Shown: in pieces, positions 46,687-58,324 of the stretch
Layout: each line of letters starts with the position of its first letter
How positions within the stretch are numbered: position 1 is the first letter of the stretch
DNA from: Plantago major
Taxonomy: Eukaryota > Streptophyta > Magnoliopsida > Lamiales > Plantaginaceae
Direction of reading: 5' to 3'
DNA: 64,000 bases
Assembly: GCA_026545765.1 (NCBI GenBank)
Contig: CM048840.1
Location: 6,359,765 to 6,423,764 of the forward strand
Translations under genes and position numbers: made by a program
Notes under the pieces: model-generated
Databases searched by the model: none
What the model was told of the DNA's origin: nothing
What the model saw: the letters and a program-made list of their open reading frames with translations, nothing else

Positions 46687-46878
46687 TTAAGGTTGTTGGA
46701 TTTGAACACCGATCTGACTGCTCCAGTCAATACCGATCCCGATGATGATGAAGGCGATGATCAAAGACTCAACTGCCAGTGAAAATGATGAGGAAGATGA
46801 TTCGCCCTTTCTTCTCCGGCGAGGATCAGGGTTCTCGATCGATTTGCAGAGAATTTTAGTGAGGAAGATAGAACGCAT
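46687..46878 (-). other. Short open frame, possible first exon
   Basis: A 63-codon frame with an Arg-rich DPRRRRKGESSSSS segment and a hydrophobic LIIAFIIIGIGI stretch that could be membrane-spanning. I recognise no family. It lies at the edge of the AT-rich array and may be a captured exon or chance. Confidence 0.25.
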
Positions 46879-47057
46879 GAAGAAGGAATGAAAGAGTGAG
46901 ATCTGGATATATATCCATTAGTTTATAAGTCGCGGGTCAACCCTTTTTATAATATGGATATGGGTGATGTTGTGTCTTGTGAAGGATTTACTGACCTTCA
47001 TTAGTTACTAGGACTCTTTTAAGTTTTAGTAGTGTTATAAAATGAGTTAAATTTAGT

Positions 47058-47162
47058 TCACTGGTAGACCAGTATAGGAACTTTAGTTCACTGGTAGTCG
47101 TTGTAGACAGTATAGGAACTTTAGTTTACTAGAAGTCGTTGTAGACCAGTATATGAACTTTT
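47058..47162. repeat. Three-copy short tandem repeat
   Basis: Three imperfect copies of a unit with TTCACTGGTAG, GTCGTTGTAGAC and AGTATAGGAACTTTAG, about 30-40 bases each. Confidence 0.75.
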
Positions 47163-47245
47163 GTTTGGATTTAAATTTGAGTTTTTGTGTTAGTAAACTC
47201 AACTTGAGTTGAATGAGTGGTTTCACATTCTATAATACTCCTTCC

Positions 47246-48699
47246 TTCCGTCTGTCTAAACTTGAAACACTTGTTTTGTGGGAATTTTAAAGAATATGAA
47301 TAAATAATGATCAAGTTATTTAATTAGTATAAAGTGGGAGAGAAAAATGATTAGGAAATATGTTTATTTATTGGGTATTATGATATAATTTTTTTTCCCG
47401 AAATTTGTAACTTTGTACTCCGTCCGTGGCTCTGTCCCATACATTTCTAATATTATGTGTCTTTAGAATTTTATACATTATCATAAATGAAAACTACCCA
47501 CACATGATAGATAATTAAAATGTTACTTCATCAATATAATCACTAATATGACACATCTTGCCACTTTTTATATTTTCTTATGCATTGAAATTTTCAACTA
47601 AAACTGTACGTCAACCATAACGTATAAAGTTCAACGAACATAAAAAGTATCGAGTATTAAGTGTAATTTGAAGAAGTAAGGCTCTGTTCTCTTCGTTTGC
47701 AATTTACTCATTCAATTCAGTTCAGTTCAATTTAGCTCTGCTTAGTTATATTTTATATTACAATTCGATTCGATTCGATTCGGATCAGATTCGATTCGAT
47801 TACATTGAAGAGAATACGCTAACTTCGTTTTGGATCTCATTTCAACAACTTAGTTGGGTTGACTAGACCAATAAACGGAAGGAGCCCAGTAAGGTCATTT
47901 TGAGAACAGAACAAAGCCCAACCTCTTTCAAGTTTCAACAATGTATAGTCCAGCCCAAGATATTTATACTTCACAAAATTGGTCAGGGAGATAAGACACC
48001 ATGAATTTTAAAAACTCCAATTAGAAACTCCTAATTCATGAGCGTTTGAGAGATTATTAAAAGTCCACAATTTAATGAGCGAAGAGCTATATGCTGCTTT
48101 GAATATGATGGGACCTCATTGCCCAAGCCATAAACTACGGTTTGAACGTTTATCTTTTTCGAACTCATAAAGTAGTGTGTTACATAATCGTTTATGTATT
48201 ATTTATACCATATAACATGTGGTTTAACATTTAAAACAAGATGCGCTAAGCATGCATGAGGTAGCAACAAAAACTGGTTTGACCTCTAGTCTTTTAAAAA
48301 CAACAGTGCACACCATTATATGATATAGTAAGATTTAGCTCGTGCAAGTTGCGACTAACTGGAATCCAATGAGTAGAGCTTGTCCTATCACTAGCTAAAA
48401 CACGATCTAGCCACAAAGGGGGCCATGAACAAGATAAAAGATGCACATCTGAGTATCTGACAAAAGACAACAAGACATGCCACTAGACGAATAGACACGA
48501 CAATCCAAATTCACGCCATAGTTGGCCAAAAATCCGTAGCTTGATTACTTTCCATATACACAAACACGAGCTTAAAATCTTTGCAAACTTTCTAACTGCA
48601 AATGTCTTCAAGCAGGGGTTTGTGCAAGCCCCTGACTACTTATTGTTGACTCCTCTGTAACTTGTATCTGCGAATGGAAGACAGTGCAAATTGAGAATC
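47246..48699. other. Intergenic spacer with MITE-like scraps
   Basis: CTCCTTCCTTCCGTC at about 47249 and CTCCGTCCGTGGC at about 47419 look like single Stowaway-type termini without partners. A microsatellite of ATTCG occurs around 47762-47800. No gene is supported. Confidence 0.4.
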
Positions 48700-48885
48700 A
48701 GACTGAATCAAAATGCAGGAACTAGAAGGGTTGACCACCATTAGCAACCTCTATTTAATCGCCACAAGCTCCGCACAATTATGAGTAGTTCTGCCAAAGC
48801 ACCCAACTTTAGCTTTTAAAAAATCCCCAAAACTATTCCTTAAAATACACTCATGACCATCTATACCCCCATTCCTTATAATAAT
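48700..48885 (-). pseudogene. LINE RNase H fragment
   Basis: The minus-strand reading CILRNSFGDFLKAKVGCFG and NCAELVAIK is the GG.LRN..G.....G...TNN.AEL.A signature of the RNase H domain at the 3' end of plant LINE polyproteins. Only about 60 residues remain. It ends where the long-TIR element begins at 48886. Confidence 0.65.
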
Positions 48886-51574
48886 GGTTGGCGTTATTGC
48901 CAGAGCTATTTTTGTTGCTAACAGAGCAATCCTCACAAACTCCAAACAAGTCTTACATAAGTTATTAAAATGAATTTCACACCCTTTGACTTAACTATGT
49001 ACATATTAGTTAATTATAGCAATATAAAATTTATGATCTCATTAATTCTTTAATGCTGAAAGTAATCTATTTCCCTCATTTGGTACCACAACGTATCCAT
49101 TCTCTTTTTTTCCTCCATAACTGAACCGATCCTAAAAGCTTAGAATTGGAACAAAAGCAATTGTGGTTTGCTGGAATATTCATCACGGTAGTTGATACGC
49201 AGTTGAATTTGTAAGTTACGTAACTTCTCCACTCATGATTTACTTTAGTTGAATGTTAATGGTCATCATGCTATATTGTTAATCTCCTTTCAATTTATTT
49301 ATGCAACATGATATTCTCATTTGAAGTGGCAAAAATTGTTGTCTTTCTTTTCTTCTTTTTTCACTTCATAGCTTGTGATATGGGGACGGTGTGCAACTGT
49401 GCATCTATTTTGTTGTGTATTCTCAATTTTTTTAAAAATGGAATCATACTTAACGGACTAATAGACTATAAATTAGGGCCCTCGAAAATTGAAGGTCATG
49501 TGCGTTCTGACGTCCCGCGTACCCCCGTAATGGTCCGTGCGAAGATACCATAGCATTTACAACTTCACACTAATATTGTTTACATTGCATGAGTCATGCA
49601 TTTTAAGGAAGTAGTTTCCATTCGTGGAAGATTGATCCAGCAAGCTAAAATTAATGCTTGCTTCTGTTATGAACTTTTAGGATCGGTTCAGTTATGGAGG
49701 AAGAAAAGAGAATATATACGTTGTGTGTTAGGAATATCTGTTTAGATTTTGATCAGCAATTAATGGCTTATCTTAGCTCAGAAAGGTGGTTAGTACTCTT
49801 GGTTCACTTGAATACTGTAAAAGAGGAAAATCACTAAGTATGATAGTCTAGCAAATCTTGTATAGGATGTTAGGTCTCTGAATGTAATTTTTATATCTTT
49901 GAAGAAGACCAAGAAGAAGGCATCCAGCAGGAGAGTTCAACAATTTTTTTGAAGTTTTGAAGACTGCACAAGATTGCTGAAGACAAAGGTCATCAGATAC
50001 CTATGTCCATATCTTGAATAAACAAGTGTTTTTCAATAAACAACTTTTGCAAAAGATATCTGAGAACACAAGGTTTCTGAACGAGGAAAAGTGCCCACAA
50101 ATATCTACACTCAGATACCTTGGATAAAAACTATGTTTCTGGGAAACAATGTTGTAACAAGTATCTGGAGATGTGAAGGTCTCTGGAATGGGACGTGCAA
50201 TGCTTCAGAAAGCATGCATAAGTTCCGTTAGCACTACAGGACAAAAATAATAAAATGCAATAAATGCACAGACAAAGACATCTGAACAAAAGAGGAAATC
50301 TCTGAAAAGAGAGAACGTCTTCTGCAGTACTATTTACAGATATCAATAGTTTGAATTTCATTAAGCCTAACGGATACTATTCAAACGGCATGATTTTCAA
50401 CTATAAATATCAACACTTAGAATGCTTGAAAGACACACCTTGAACTTACACTGAATACACAAAACTCACAACAAGAACACTATCTTTCAAACTCTCAAGC
50501 ATATTACTTACCTTCAAGCTTTCTGTTGCGACCAAAGCTCTTGATTCTAAGTAGCACAAAAGTTCTAAGTGTCCCGATCCTTAACAAGCATTGTTATCTG
50601 TGAAGGAGTTGAATTAAGATTTCATATCTGAGATTCATTCACTTGAACACTTATCATAGACTTGGGTCAGTAAAGAACAAGATACCATACATTGAAAAGT
50701 GTACTAAGTATACTTGATTCATAGAGCTATCTGCATAACTGAATAAGTTATTAAAGAAGCTCACCTGACAAACTACCTTAACCAACACCTAAAACGGCGT
50801 GGAGTACAGGAAGTACTTAGTTTGAGAAACTAAGGAATAACTCCAAGTTTACTGAGCATAGGAAGTACTTAGTTTGGGAAACTAAGGAATAGCTCAAAAG
50901 GTGTCTGAGTACAGGAAGTACTTGGCTGAGAAAGCCGGGAAATAACTCAGGGGGAACACTTGGTTGGGAAGCTAGTGTATTTAGGAATCGAGAGAAGATA
51001 TTTGTAAGGTTAATTCATTTATTTGTCTTAGTGGATTCTAGGTCTGAGAAAGGCCGAAGTGGATTCTAGGTCTGAGAAAGGCCGAAGTGGATTAGTTGAA
51101 GGACTACGCCACCTTCAGATACCACTATAAAGACTTGTGTTATTTACTTTCTGCAATTTATTACTTGCTTTATTTACTTTGCTAAGTATTTACACATATC
51201 TTGCTGAGCACGTGCACTTATCACAAAAAGTCTTCCGCTCTCTGAAATTAAGCATCGGATATCTTCACAAATATCTGAGAAATTGTGTTTATCGACAAAA
51301 GTTTGAAAAAGACTATTCACCCCCCCCCCCCTCTCTAGTCTTTTACTTTGCCGTTATCTGGACCAACATTGTAGTACCAAATGAGAGAAATAGATTACTT
51401 CCAGAATTAAAGAATCAATGAGATCATAAATTTTATATTGCTATAATTAACTAATATGTACATAGTTAAGTCAAAGGGTGTGAGAGTCATTTTAATAACT
51501 CATGTAAGGCTTGTTTGGAGTTTGTGAGGATTGCTATGTTAGCAACAAAAATAGTTCTAGCAATAACGCCAACC
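48886..51574. mobile_element. Long-TIR DNA transposon, split by a solo LTR
   Basis: The left TIR 48886-49140 is complementary to 51369-51574 followed by 49672-49725, in that reversed order, with over 90 percent identity by eye. If the solo LTR 49726-51368 is removed, the right TIR becomes continuous and about 260 bp long. The interior (49141-49671) is only about 530 bp and has no transposase. TIRs this long suggest a non-autonomous MULE. No clear TSD was found, since the flanks TATAATAAT and ACTTAGTCT do not match. Confidence 0.75.
49726..51368 (+). repeat. Solo LTR, 1.64 kb
   Basis: It starts TGTTAGGAAT and ends GGACCAACA, with TTGTG before and TTGTA after (a 5-bp TSD with one mismatch). 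Near the 3' end is ATTCACCCCCCC with CTCTAGTC, the typical tail of plant Copia LTRs. Internal repeats: three copies of ACAGGAAGTACTTAG (50815-50940) and two exact copies of TGGATTCTAGGTCTGAG (51033-51087). No internal genes, so it is probably a solo LTR made by recombination. Confidence 0.78.
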
Positions 51575-51813
51575 ACTTAGTCTTTTCTTTTCTTTATAAC
51601 CTATGTTTAATCTTATCGTGATTCAAACCCACATTCTATTGGTTGGAGGAGTACATATCCTCCAAGACATGTTATGTCTGAAAGTGCTAGAGGATTAATA
51701 CGTTTTATCAAAACGAATTTGAGCCTAGTTACTGTTTTACTATTCAGTCATTTTTAGCAACTCTTTACTTTACCTCTAGATATTTTTAGCAAGTAACTAG
51801 TTTGTTGAGAGTT
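51575..51813. other. Short spacer
   Basis: No gene was recognised in this stretch of 239 bases. Confidence 0.4.
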
Positions 51814-51985
51814 TGTTATAACCTGCTATATCCGGTTGAGGTTACCTGCTACTATCAGTCTTCATCTTCAGCTGCAACGTACCTACTAGTACGGGAATCT
51901 ACAGCTGGGAAATGCATGAGAGATTTGATAAGGTAATTCCTTGTCAATCTCCATATTCGTTCATCACACCAAGTACTATCTCTAA
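51814..51985 (+). repeat. Left half of a retroelement LTR split by Copia-3
   Basis: It begins TGTTATAACC. The other half, 62671-62835, ends GGTCACAACA, the near-complement. The two halves are separated by Copia-3 and its TCTAA duplication. A primer-binding-like site follows the second half. The assignment rests on end symmetry. Confidence 0.5.
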
Positions 51986-52854
51986 TGAAAGTGCAGTACG
52001 CACTTGTATTTTGATGATCTTGTCTTTCAATAATCAGTTCCAAGTTTGTGTTTGTTGTTGTTGTTTGTGAAGCTGCAGGACTACCAATGTTGTATAACAT
52101 TGTGATAGGATAGAATTCAATGCTGGCATAACATTGAAGATATAACATTGTAGTCGACATCAAGGACAAAGCACATTGGACAGGAAACTTGTACTGGAAG
52201 TATTTACAAATCGAACAAGAGATGATTTAAGGAAAAAGAACAACTTGTGGTGAAAGCAAGAAGGAATATATTTTATGAAGAATCAAAATATGGAAAATTC
52301 CTTCTATGCGTATATTGAAGAAAACAAGAAAAAGGAAATTGCCTTTGCCGAGATTCTATTGCCCCTGCTAAGTTCCTATTGCCTTTCGACTTGGATGGAA
52401 GTGGTCGATATATCAAGTATATATACAAGGACTCAGTCGAGCAATCGTTAAGCCTTTTTGTTGATCAATCAAGATTTTATTAAAGAGTTTAGGCTTCTTG
52501 TTTTCTGCTAGCTTTATAGTTTTTCTAAGAGTATTCATTGTTGGAATAACTCTTTCAAACATCGACCTAGAATAACTTTTACTGTTAGTTCTTCTAGGGC
52601 TAATTTTGGTTGTTTAGTCAATCATCTGTGATTGTATTAAACCTAGTTGATTAGATCTACTTTTTCTGTTAGTAGATATTTTGCCTAAAGGCGTGGCCAA
52701 CATATTTATATATTGTTGGCTTGGTAATAGAAGTTTCATTCATTCATCCGCTGCCAATTGTTTATTGTGTTGAAGACATTGTTGAACAACATTGTTGTCA
52801 ACATTGTCTATTGATCTTGTTCTAAGTACCAATCCGGGATCCTACGTTCTAACA
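51986..52854 (+). repeat. Copia-3 5' LTR
   Basis: TGAAAGTGCAG...TTCTAACA. A TATATATA box is at 52418-52425. It begins with a small hairpin (AGTGC.GTAC.GCACT) like Copia-2. It contains ATGTTG/CAACAT motif copies at 52085 and 52777. Confidence 0.92.
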
Positions 52855-52856
52855 AG

Positions 52857-52869
52857 TGGCATCAGAGCC
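52857..52869 (+). other. Copia-3 primer-binding site
   Basis: TGGCATCAGAGCC lies two bases after the LTR and is identical to Copia-2. Confidence 0.82.
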
Positions 52870-52909
52870 AGCCACCTAACTACTGGTGTCTGGATTTGGT
52901 ACTACTGCA

Positions 52910-54157
52910 ATGGATTCAAACTACAACAGACCTCCTGTGCTTGATGGGTCCAACTACCATTACTGGCAAATCCGGATGAGGACTTACATCAAGTCCCTTG
53001 ATGGCCGTGCTTGGAGATCCATTCTGGAAGGATACACCTGGCCAACTGAAGGACCTGATGCTGATGTTGACATTGTCCCCATACCTGAAGAACGCTTCAC
53101 TGCAGGTGACATACTTCTTAGCTCTTACAATGAAAAGGCCTTAAATGCTATTTTTGGTCATGTAGATGCTCATATGTTTAAAATTATTCAAAACTGCACT
53201 ACTGCAAAACAAGCTTGGGATTTGCTTCAGAGTCATTGTGAAGGGGATGCTAGTGTCAAACAAACTAAACTTAGAATGCTTTGGTCTCAATTTGAAAATC
53301 TAAGAATGGCGGAGGAAGAAACAATTGACTCTTATTTTGAAAAACTTTTAACTCTCTCCAATGAAGTCCAAAGACTGGGAGAAGCTATTTCTAATAGGCA
53401 ACTTGTTTCCAAAGCTGTTCGATCTCTTTCCTCAAGATTTAATACCAAAGTCACTATTTTGGAAGATACTCATAACTTGGCAACTATGGATTTTCACACC
53501 CTGTTGAACAATTTAAAATTTTTTGAACTAAATGAAAATGAGAGACAAGGTATGAAAACTCATAGTATCTTCCTTCACTCTAAATCTAAAGCTAAATCTT
53601 CAGAGCCTGATAATAGTAGTGATGAGTCTGACAATATGACTGAGGAAGCTTTCAACAATCTTGTGAGGAAGTTCAACAAACTTAAATTCAGAAAAAACTC
53701 TGGTCAAGCATCCTCAAGTGGAACTAAAAATTTCAAAAAGAAAACCAATACTTTCAAAACTGGTTCTGCTTCCAAGACTAGCTCTGAATCTGATTTTGAT
53801 CGCACTCCTCTTAGTAAGATTAGATGTTTTGAATGCCAAGGGTGGGGTCATTATCAAAATGAATGTGCTAACAATCTCAGAAAAGAGAAAAAGAATCTTC
53901 TTGCTTGTCTCAGTGATGTTTCAGATGAAGAACATGAAGATGATTCAACTACCAATGCCAGAGCTCTCCGCTCATCCACTTACAATGTTGATGACCAATG
54001 TTGGGACAACATCGGCAACATAACATCAGGAGTAGAAATCTTCTTTGACTATGATGACTCTGAGAACTGTGAAATTTTGGCACTAACCAACCCTGAGAAA
54101 TTAGGAATCTCTGATGTTTTGTGTCTACATGGTTCTGTGGATTTTGATCTGAGATAG
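52910..54157 (+). CDS. Copia-3 gag
   Basis: The protein has about 415 residues, starting at ATG 52910. An upstream GTG in the same frame is not a credible plant start. It shows the UBN2-type gag N-terminus (NYHYWQIRMRTYIKS, WDLLQSHCEGD, TKLRMLWSQFENLRM), a Lys/Ser-rich linker, and the CCHC zinc knuckle at Cys306, Cys309, His314, Cys319. The frame ends at 54157 shortly after CLHGSVDF. Gag assembles around the RNA in the cytoplasm. It may still be expressed, but pol is broken downstream. Confidence 0.85.
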   Translation: MDSNYNRPPVLDGSNYHYWQIRMRTYIKSLDGRAWRSILEGYTWPTEGPDADVDIVPIPEERFTAGDILLSSYNEKALNAIFGHVDAHMFKIIQNCTTAKQAWDLLQSHCEGDASVKQTKLRMLWSQFENLRMAEEETIDSYFEKLLTLSNEVQRLGEAISNRQLVSKAVRSLSSRFNTKVTILEDTHNLATMDFHTLLNNLKFFELNENERQGMKTHSIFLHSKSKAKSSEPDNSSDESDNMTEEAFNNLVRKFNKLKFRKNSGQASSSGTKNFKKKTNTFKTGSASKTSSESDFDRTPLSKIRCFECQGWGHYQNECANNLRKEKKNLLACLSDVSDEEHEDDSTTNARALRSSTYNVDDQCWDNIGNITSGVEIFFDYDDSENCEILALTNPEKLGISDVLCLHGSVDFDLR

Positions 54158-55410
54158 TCATTGTAGAGGAAGTCAAATCGATGAACAAATGGTGAAGGAT
54201 CTTGAGATGTATGAGAAACTCTTGATGAAATGGAAGACTCAAGAAAACTGAGAAGGAGAACTACAATCTGAAAGACACCATTGTCAAACTAGAAGCTGAA
54301 CTGACAAAGAAGGACACTGAACTGTTCAAGGTAACCACTGAACTATCTAATGAAAAGAAGGTAATTGCAAAGTGGAACTCCTCTACTTCTAGACTTAATG
54401 ATATGCTTGATATGGATAATGATGGGACTACTGGTCTAGGGTACACTGGTAGTTATGATGCTTCTTTTGATAAGAAACTTGGGTGCAACATGAACTGCAC
54501 TGTTAACCCTGAAACCCCAGAAGTTGTCAAATCTCTTTCTGAGCTCATAAAAGGTCCTGTGTTTGTCAAAGAAAAAGATTTTTTTGTGTGCACTTACTGT
54601 CACAAACTTGGTCACAAAAAACCTTACTGTTTCAAGTACCAAAAGGACTTAAAAAAGGAACATGTTGATTTCTCCAACCTCAGTGACCTCTCCAAGAATC
54701 TCTCCCTTCTTGCCTCTAGCAAACAAAACAGTGATTCCGATGTTAGCTGCGATGTTGTGACAACATCCACTTCAACAGAGACTGAAAGGTGTAATCCTAC
54801 GTCTCTGAAGTCTATCCCTGGTTCTCCTAAACAAGGTAAACCTCCAAGACAGATAAGAAAACACAAGAATGTTTCGAACAAGATTTGGGTAGCTAAAGAA
54901 AAACATACTTGCAATGTTGTTTTTTCTGTTGCTACTTCTCCTAACAATGCAGAAAAATGGTACTTCGACAGTGGTTGCTCTAGGCACATGACTGGTAACC
55001 CGTCAAAATTGTTAAATTTTGTCTCTCAAAAGACAGGTACAGTGACATATGGAGGAGGATACCAAAGTAAAATCCTTGGAAAGGGAACACTGTGCCTTAA
55101 AGGATATCCTAAACTTTCAAATGTTCTTCTTGTTGAGGGCTTAACGGCTAATCTTGTCAGTATAAGTCACTTGTGTGATGATGATCTGAAAGTCAAGTTT
55201 GATAAACGTTCTTGCAAAGTTTATACTTGTGTGGAAAAATTAACTGTAATGACAGGTGTTAGATCTCAGGACAACTGCTATGTGATGGACGTTTCTCTCA
55301 AGTGCAATGTTGCTCAACATGATGATGCAACATTGTGGCACAAGAAATTGGGACATGTCAATTACAGGAATCTGGAGAAGATCATAAAAAACAATGAGGT
55401 GACAAAATGA
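54158..55410 (+). pseudogene. Copia-3 coiled-coil linker and protease
   Basis: After the gag stop, the sequence 54180-54402 continues in shifted frames as a coiled-coil-like segment. The 54403-55410 frame carries a second CCHC cluster (CTYCHKLGHKKPYC, residues 63-76), the protease site WYFDSGCSRHM with the catalytic Asp near residue 189, and the pre-integrase motif TLWHKKLGHVNYRNLEKI. A TGA at 55408 cuts it from the integrase. Protease function is expected from the family, but the break prevents normal polyprotein synthesis. Confidence 0.82.
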
Positions 55411-56445
55411 AGCTTACCAATGCAGGAAGCATGTGTGTGACTGTCTTACGGGAAAACAAACCAAGACACCACCACTCGAGTTGAAGGACAAAAAAGAGGT
55501 ACTTTTAACTGCTTTGAACTCTTGCATATGGATCTCATGGGTCCTGTAGAAGCTAAAAGTTTGGGAGGAGCCTGGTATATCTATGTTATAGTTGATGATT
55601 TCTCTAGATATACTTGGGTCAATTTTTTGAAAGAAAAATCTGAAACTTTTGAATCCTTCAAAAACTGGCATGCACAATGTTGTAATCAGTATCCTACTAT
55701 GGTCCAAAGAATTCGATCTGACCATGGAAAAGAATTTGAGAATCAATTTTTTGATAAGTACTGTGAAAAGAAAGGGATCATGCATGAATACTCAGCTCCC
55801 AAGACACCACAACAAAATGGTGTTGCTGAAAGGAAAAACAGGACTCTTCAAGAAATGGCCAGAGTGATGTTGAGCTCAATGAACCTGTCAAAAAGGTTGT
55901 GGGCTAAAGCCGTGAACACTGCTTGTCACATAATCAATCGTGTCTATCTTCGTCCAGGTACTCTGACCACTCCCTATGAGATTTTGAACGGTAGAAAATC
56001 CAATCTTAAGTACTTTCATGTCTTTGGATGTGTGAGTTACATACTCAATGATAGGGAACATCTAGGGAAGTTTGATGCTAAAAGTGACAAAGGAATCTTT
56101 GTAGGGTACTCACAAAATAGTCATGCTTATAGAATATACAATCCTAGATTGCAAACTATACAAGAATCTGTGAATGTTTCCTTTAATGACTCTGAGCCCT
56201 ATGCCCAGAAGAAGATCTCTGCAGGTGCTGAACAGGTTATTGACACAACCCCTGACTCTTCTACACATGGGAACTCTCCAGACACTATGACTCCTGCTGC
56301 TGATCAAGGTGAAAGAACCCATGATGTCGGCAATGTTGTGCCAACATCCCCCCTGTGCAATGTTGACTCAACATTCAGTTCAACATCCCAGATTTCCACT
56401 CCTGTTGATGAAGAACAAGCCGATCCCCACAGAAGATCGAGGTGA
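55411..56445 (+). pseudogene. Copia-3 integrase
   Basis: The start 55411-55521 is frameshifted (the CDCLTGKQTK zinc-finger part is in another frame). From 55522 the core is open: MDLMGPVEA, VIVDDFSRYTWVNFLKEK, RIRSDHGKEFENQ and PQQNGVAERKNRTLQ, then GIFVGYSQNSHAYRIYN. The D,D,E residues are intact. A low-complexity tail with two palindromic motifs (56330-56388) leads to a stop at 56443. Confidence 0.85.
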
Positions 56446-56657
56446 ATCGATAATGCCTCGCATTAATGCCGCACCCACGCACTGAATCACGTAAGGATCC
56501 TCCTCCCGATTCGCAAAGATCATCCCGGTTTCGGTAATTGGAAATCCGGAGGAGGACACCGAGGAAAATACGCATAAAAACTACAAGGAGACACTCGACT
56601 TGAAAAAATCACTCTGTAAGTTCCTCGTGCTTTGTTTCTTTAATTGAACCTAAAAAT

Positions 56658-57386
56658 GTGAAAGAAGCCCTTACTGATGATTTTTGGATAGAAGCAATGC
56701 AAGATGAGCTTCTTCAATTCCAAACAAATGAAGTCTGGACACTTGTTCCCCGCCCCCATAACATAAATGTCATAGGAACCAAGTGGATTTTCAAAAATAA
56801 GAGTGATGAGAAAGGGGTAGTTGTAAAAAACAAAGTCAGATTGGTTGCTCAAAGTTACACTCAAGTAGAAGGCATTGATTTTGATGAAACCTTCGCTCCT
56901 GTTGCTAGACTAGAATCCATTCGCTTGCTCTTAGCCATAGCATGTTGTCTTAAAATAAAACTCAAACAAATGGATGTTAAAGGAGCTTTCTTGAATGGCT
57001 ACATTGACAAAGAAGTGTATGTTGAACAACCTCGAGGGTTTGAAGATCCTCTTTACCCTGACCATGTTTTTATACTAAGAAAAGCTTTGTATGGCTTGAA
57101 ACAAGCCCCTCGAGCTTGGTATGCTAGACTGACTGAATTCTTAGTTGGATTAGGGTTTAAGAGGGGTGAGGGAGATCAAACTCTGTTTATCCTCAGGAAA
57201 GGAAAGGACATTTGCATTGCTCAAATCTATGTTGATGATATTGTCTTTGGTGCTACTAACCCCTCTTTGCTAGAAAAGTTTGTTCAAGCCATGACAGGAA
57301 CCTTTGAGATGAGTATGATTGGTGAACTCAGTTTCTTCTTAGGGCTCCAGATACAACAGAAACAGGATGGCCTCTTTGTCTCTTAA
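56658..57386 (+). pseudogene. Copia-3 reverse transcriptase
   Basis: This 242-codon frame has the RT core: TKWIFKNKSDEKG, FDETFAPVARLES, MDVKGAFLNGYIDKEVYV, ALYGLKQAPRAWY and YVDD at residues 191-194, then MIGELSFFLGLQIQQ. The stop (TAA, 57384-57386) is followed by the rest of the domain in other frames. It would lack the connection domain. Confidence 0.88.
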
Positions 57387-58171
57387 GAGAAATATGCCAA
57401 GAATCTTATCACAAAATTTGGTCTGGAAAATGCCAAACCTTGCAGCACTCCCATGGCTACTGCTCTGAAACTCAGCAAAACTGATGTTGGGGACGATGTT
57501 GATCCAACATTGTATAGATCAATGATTGGAAGTCTCCTGTATCTCTCAGCCACCAGACCTGACATCATGTTCTCTGTTTGTGTATGTGCCAGGTATCAAT
57601 CCAAACCCAAAACATTTCATTTAACTGCTGTCAAAAGAATCATTCGATATATATATCAGGAACTGTTAATCTTGGATTATGGTATGCATGTGATTCAAAC
57701 ACTAATCTGTTGGGATTTAGTGATTCTAATTGGGCTGGTGACTTAGATGATCGAAAATCAACTAGTGGAGGTTGTTTTTATCTTGGACCAAATCTTGTGT
57801 CATGGTATAGTAAGAAACAAAATTGTGTGTCGCTCTCAACTGCTGAATCTGAATATGTAGCTGCTGGGAGTTGTGTGTCTCAACTAATTTGGCTGAACAA
57901 TATGTTGCATGAATATGGGTTCCAAAGTGACACTCTTTTGATGTTTTTTGATAACTTAAGTTCCATTCACATTTCTAAGAATCCAGTTCAACACTCATGC
58001 ACCAAGCATATAGACATTCGACACCATTTTCTTAGAGACTTGGTCACCAAACAGATTATTGACATACAACACATTGATACCACAAATCAGTTAGCTGACA
58101 TTTTCACAAAGCCTCTTGATAAGGAGAGATTCTTCAGTTTGAGAAGGTCTCTTGGTCTATGCACTATTTGA
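57387..58171 (+). pseudogene. Copia-3 connection domain and RNase H
   Basis: In the 57453 frame DVDPTLYRSMIGSLLYLS and RPDIM are visible. A shift near 57640 moves to the frame with DSNWAGDLDDRKSTSGGCFY, SLSTAESEYVAAGS and NQLADIFTKPLDKERF, ending at 58171. The catalytic acidic residues of RNase H are present. Confidence 0.85.
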
Positions 58172-58324
58172 TGTGATTTGTTGCAATCAATGTTGACATA
58201 ACATCACGGACAACACTGACTTCTGTGTATATCTAGTGATGTCCTTTTGCTGTTTAGTTTTTTATTCTTTTTTCATTGTGTTTCTGTGCTCCTGTACTGG
58301 TCTATGGCTGTTTCTGTTTTGTAG

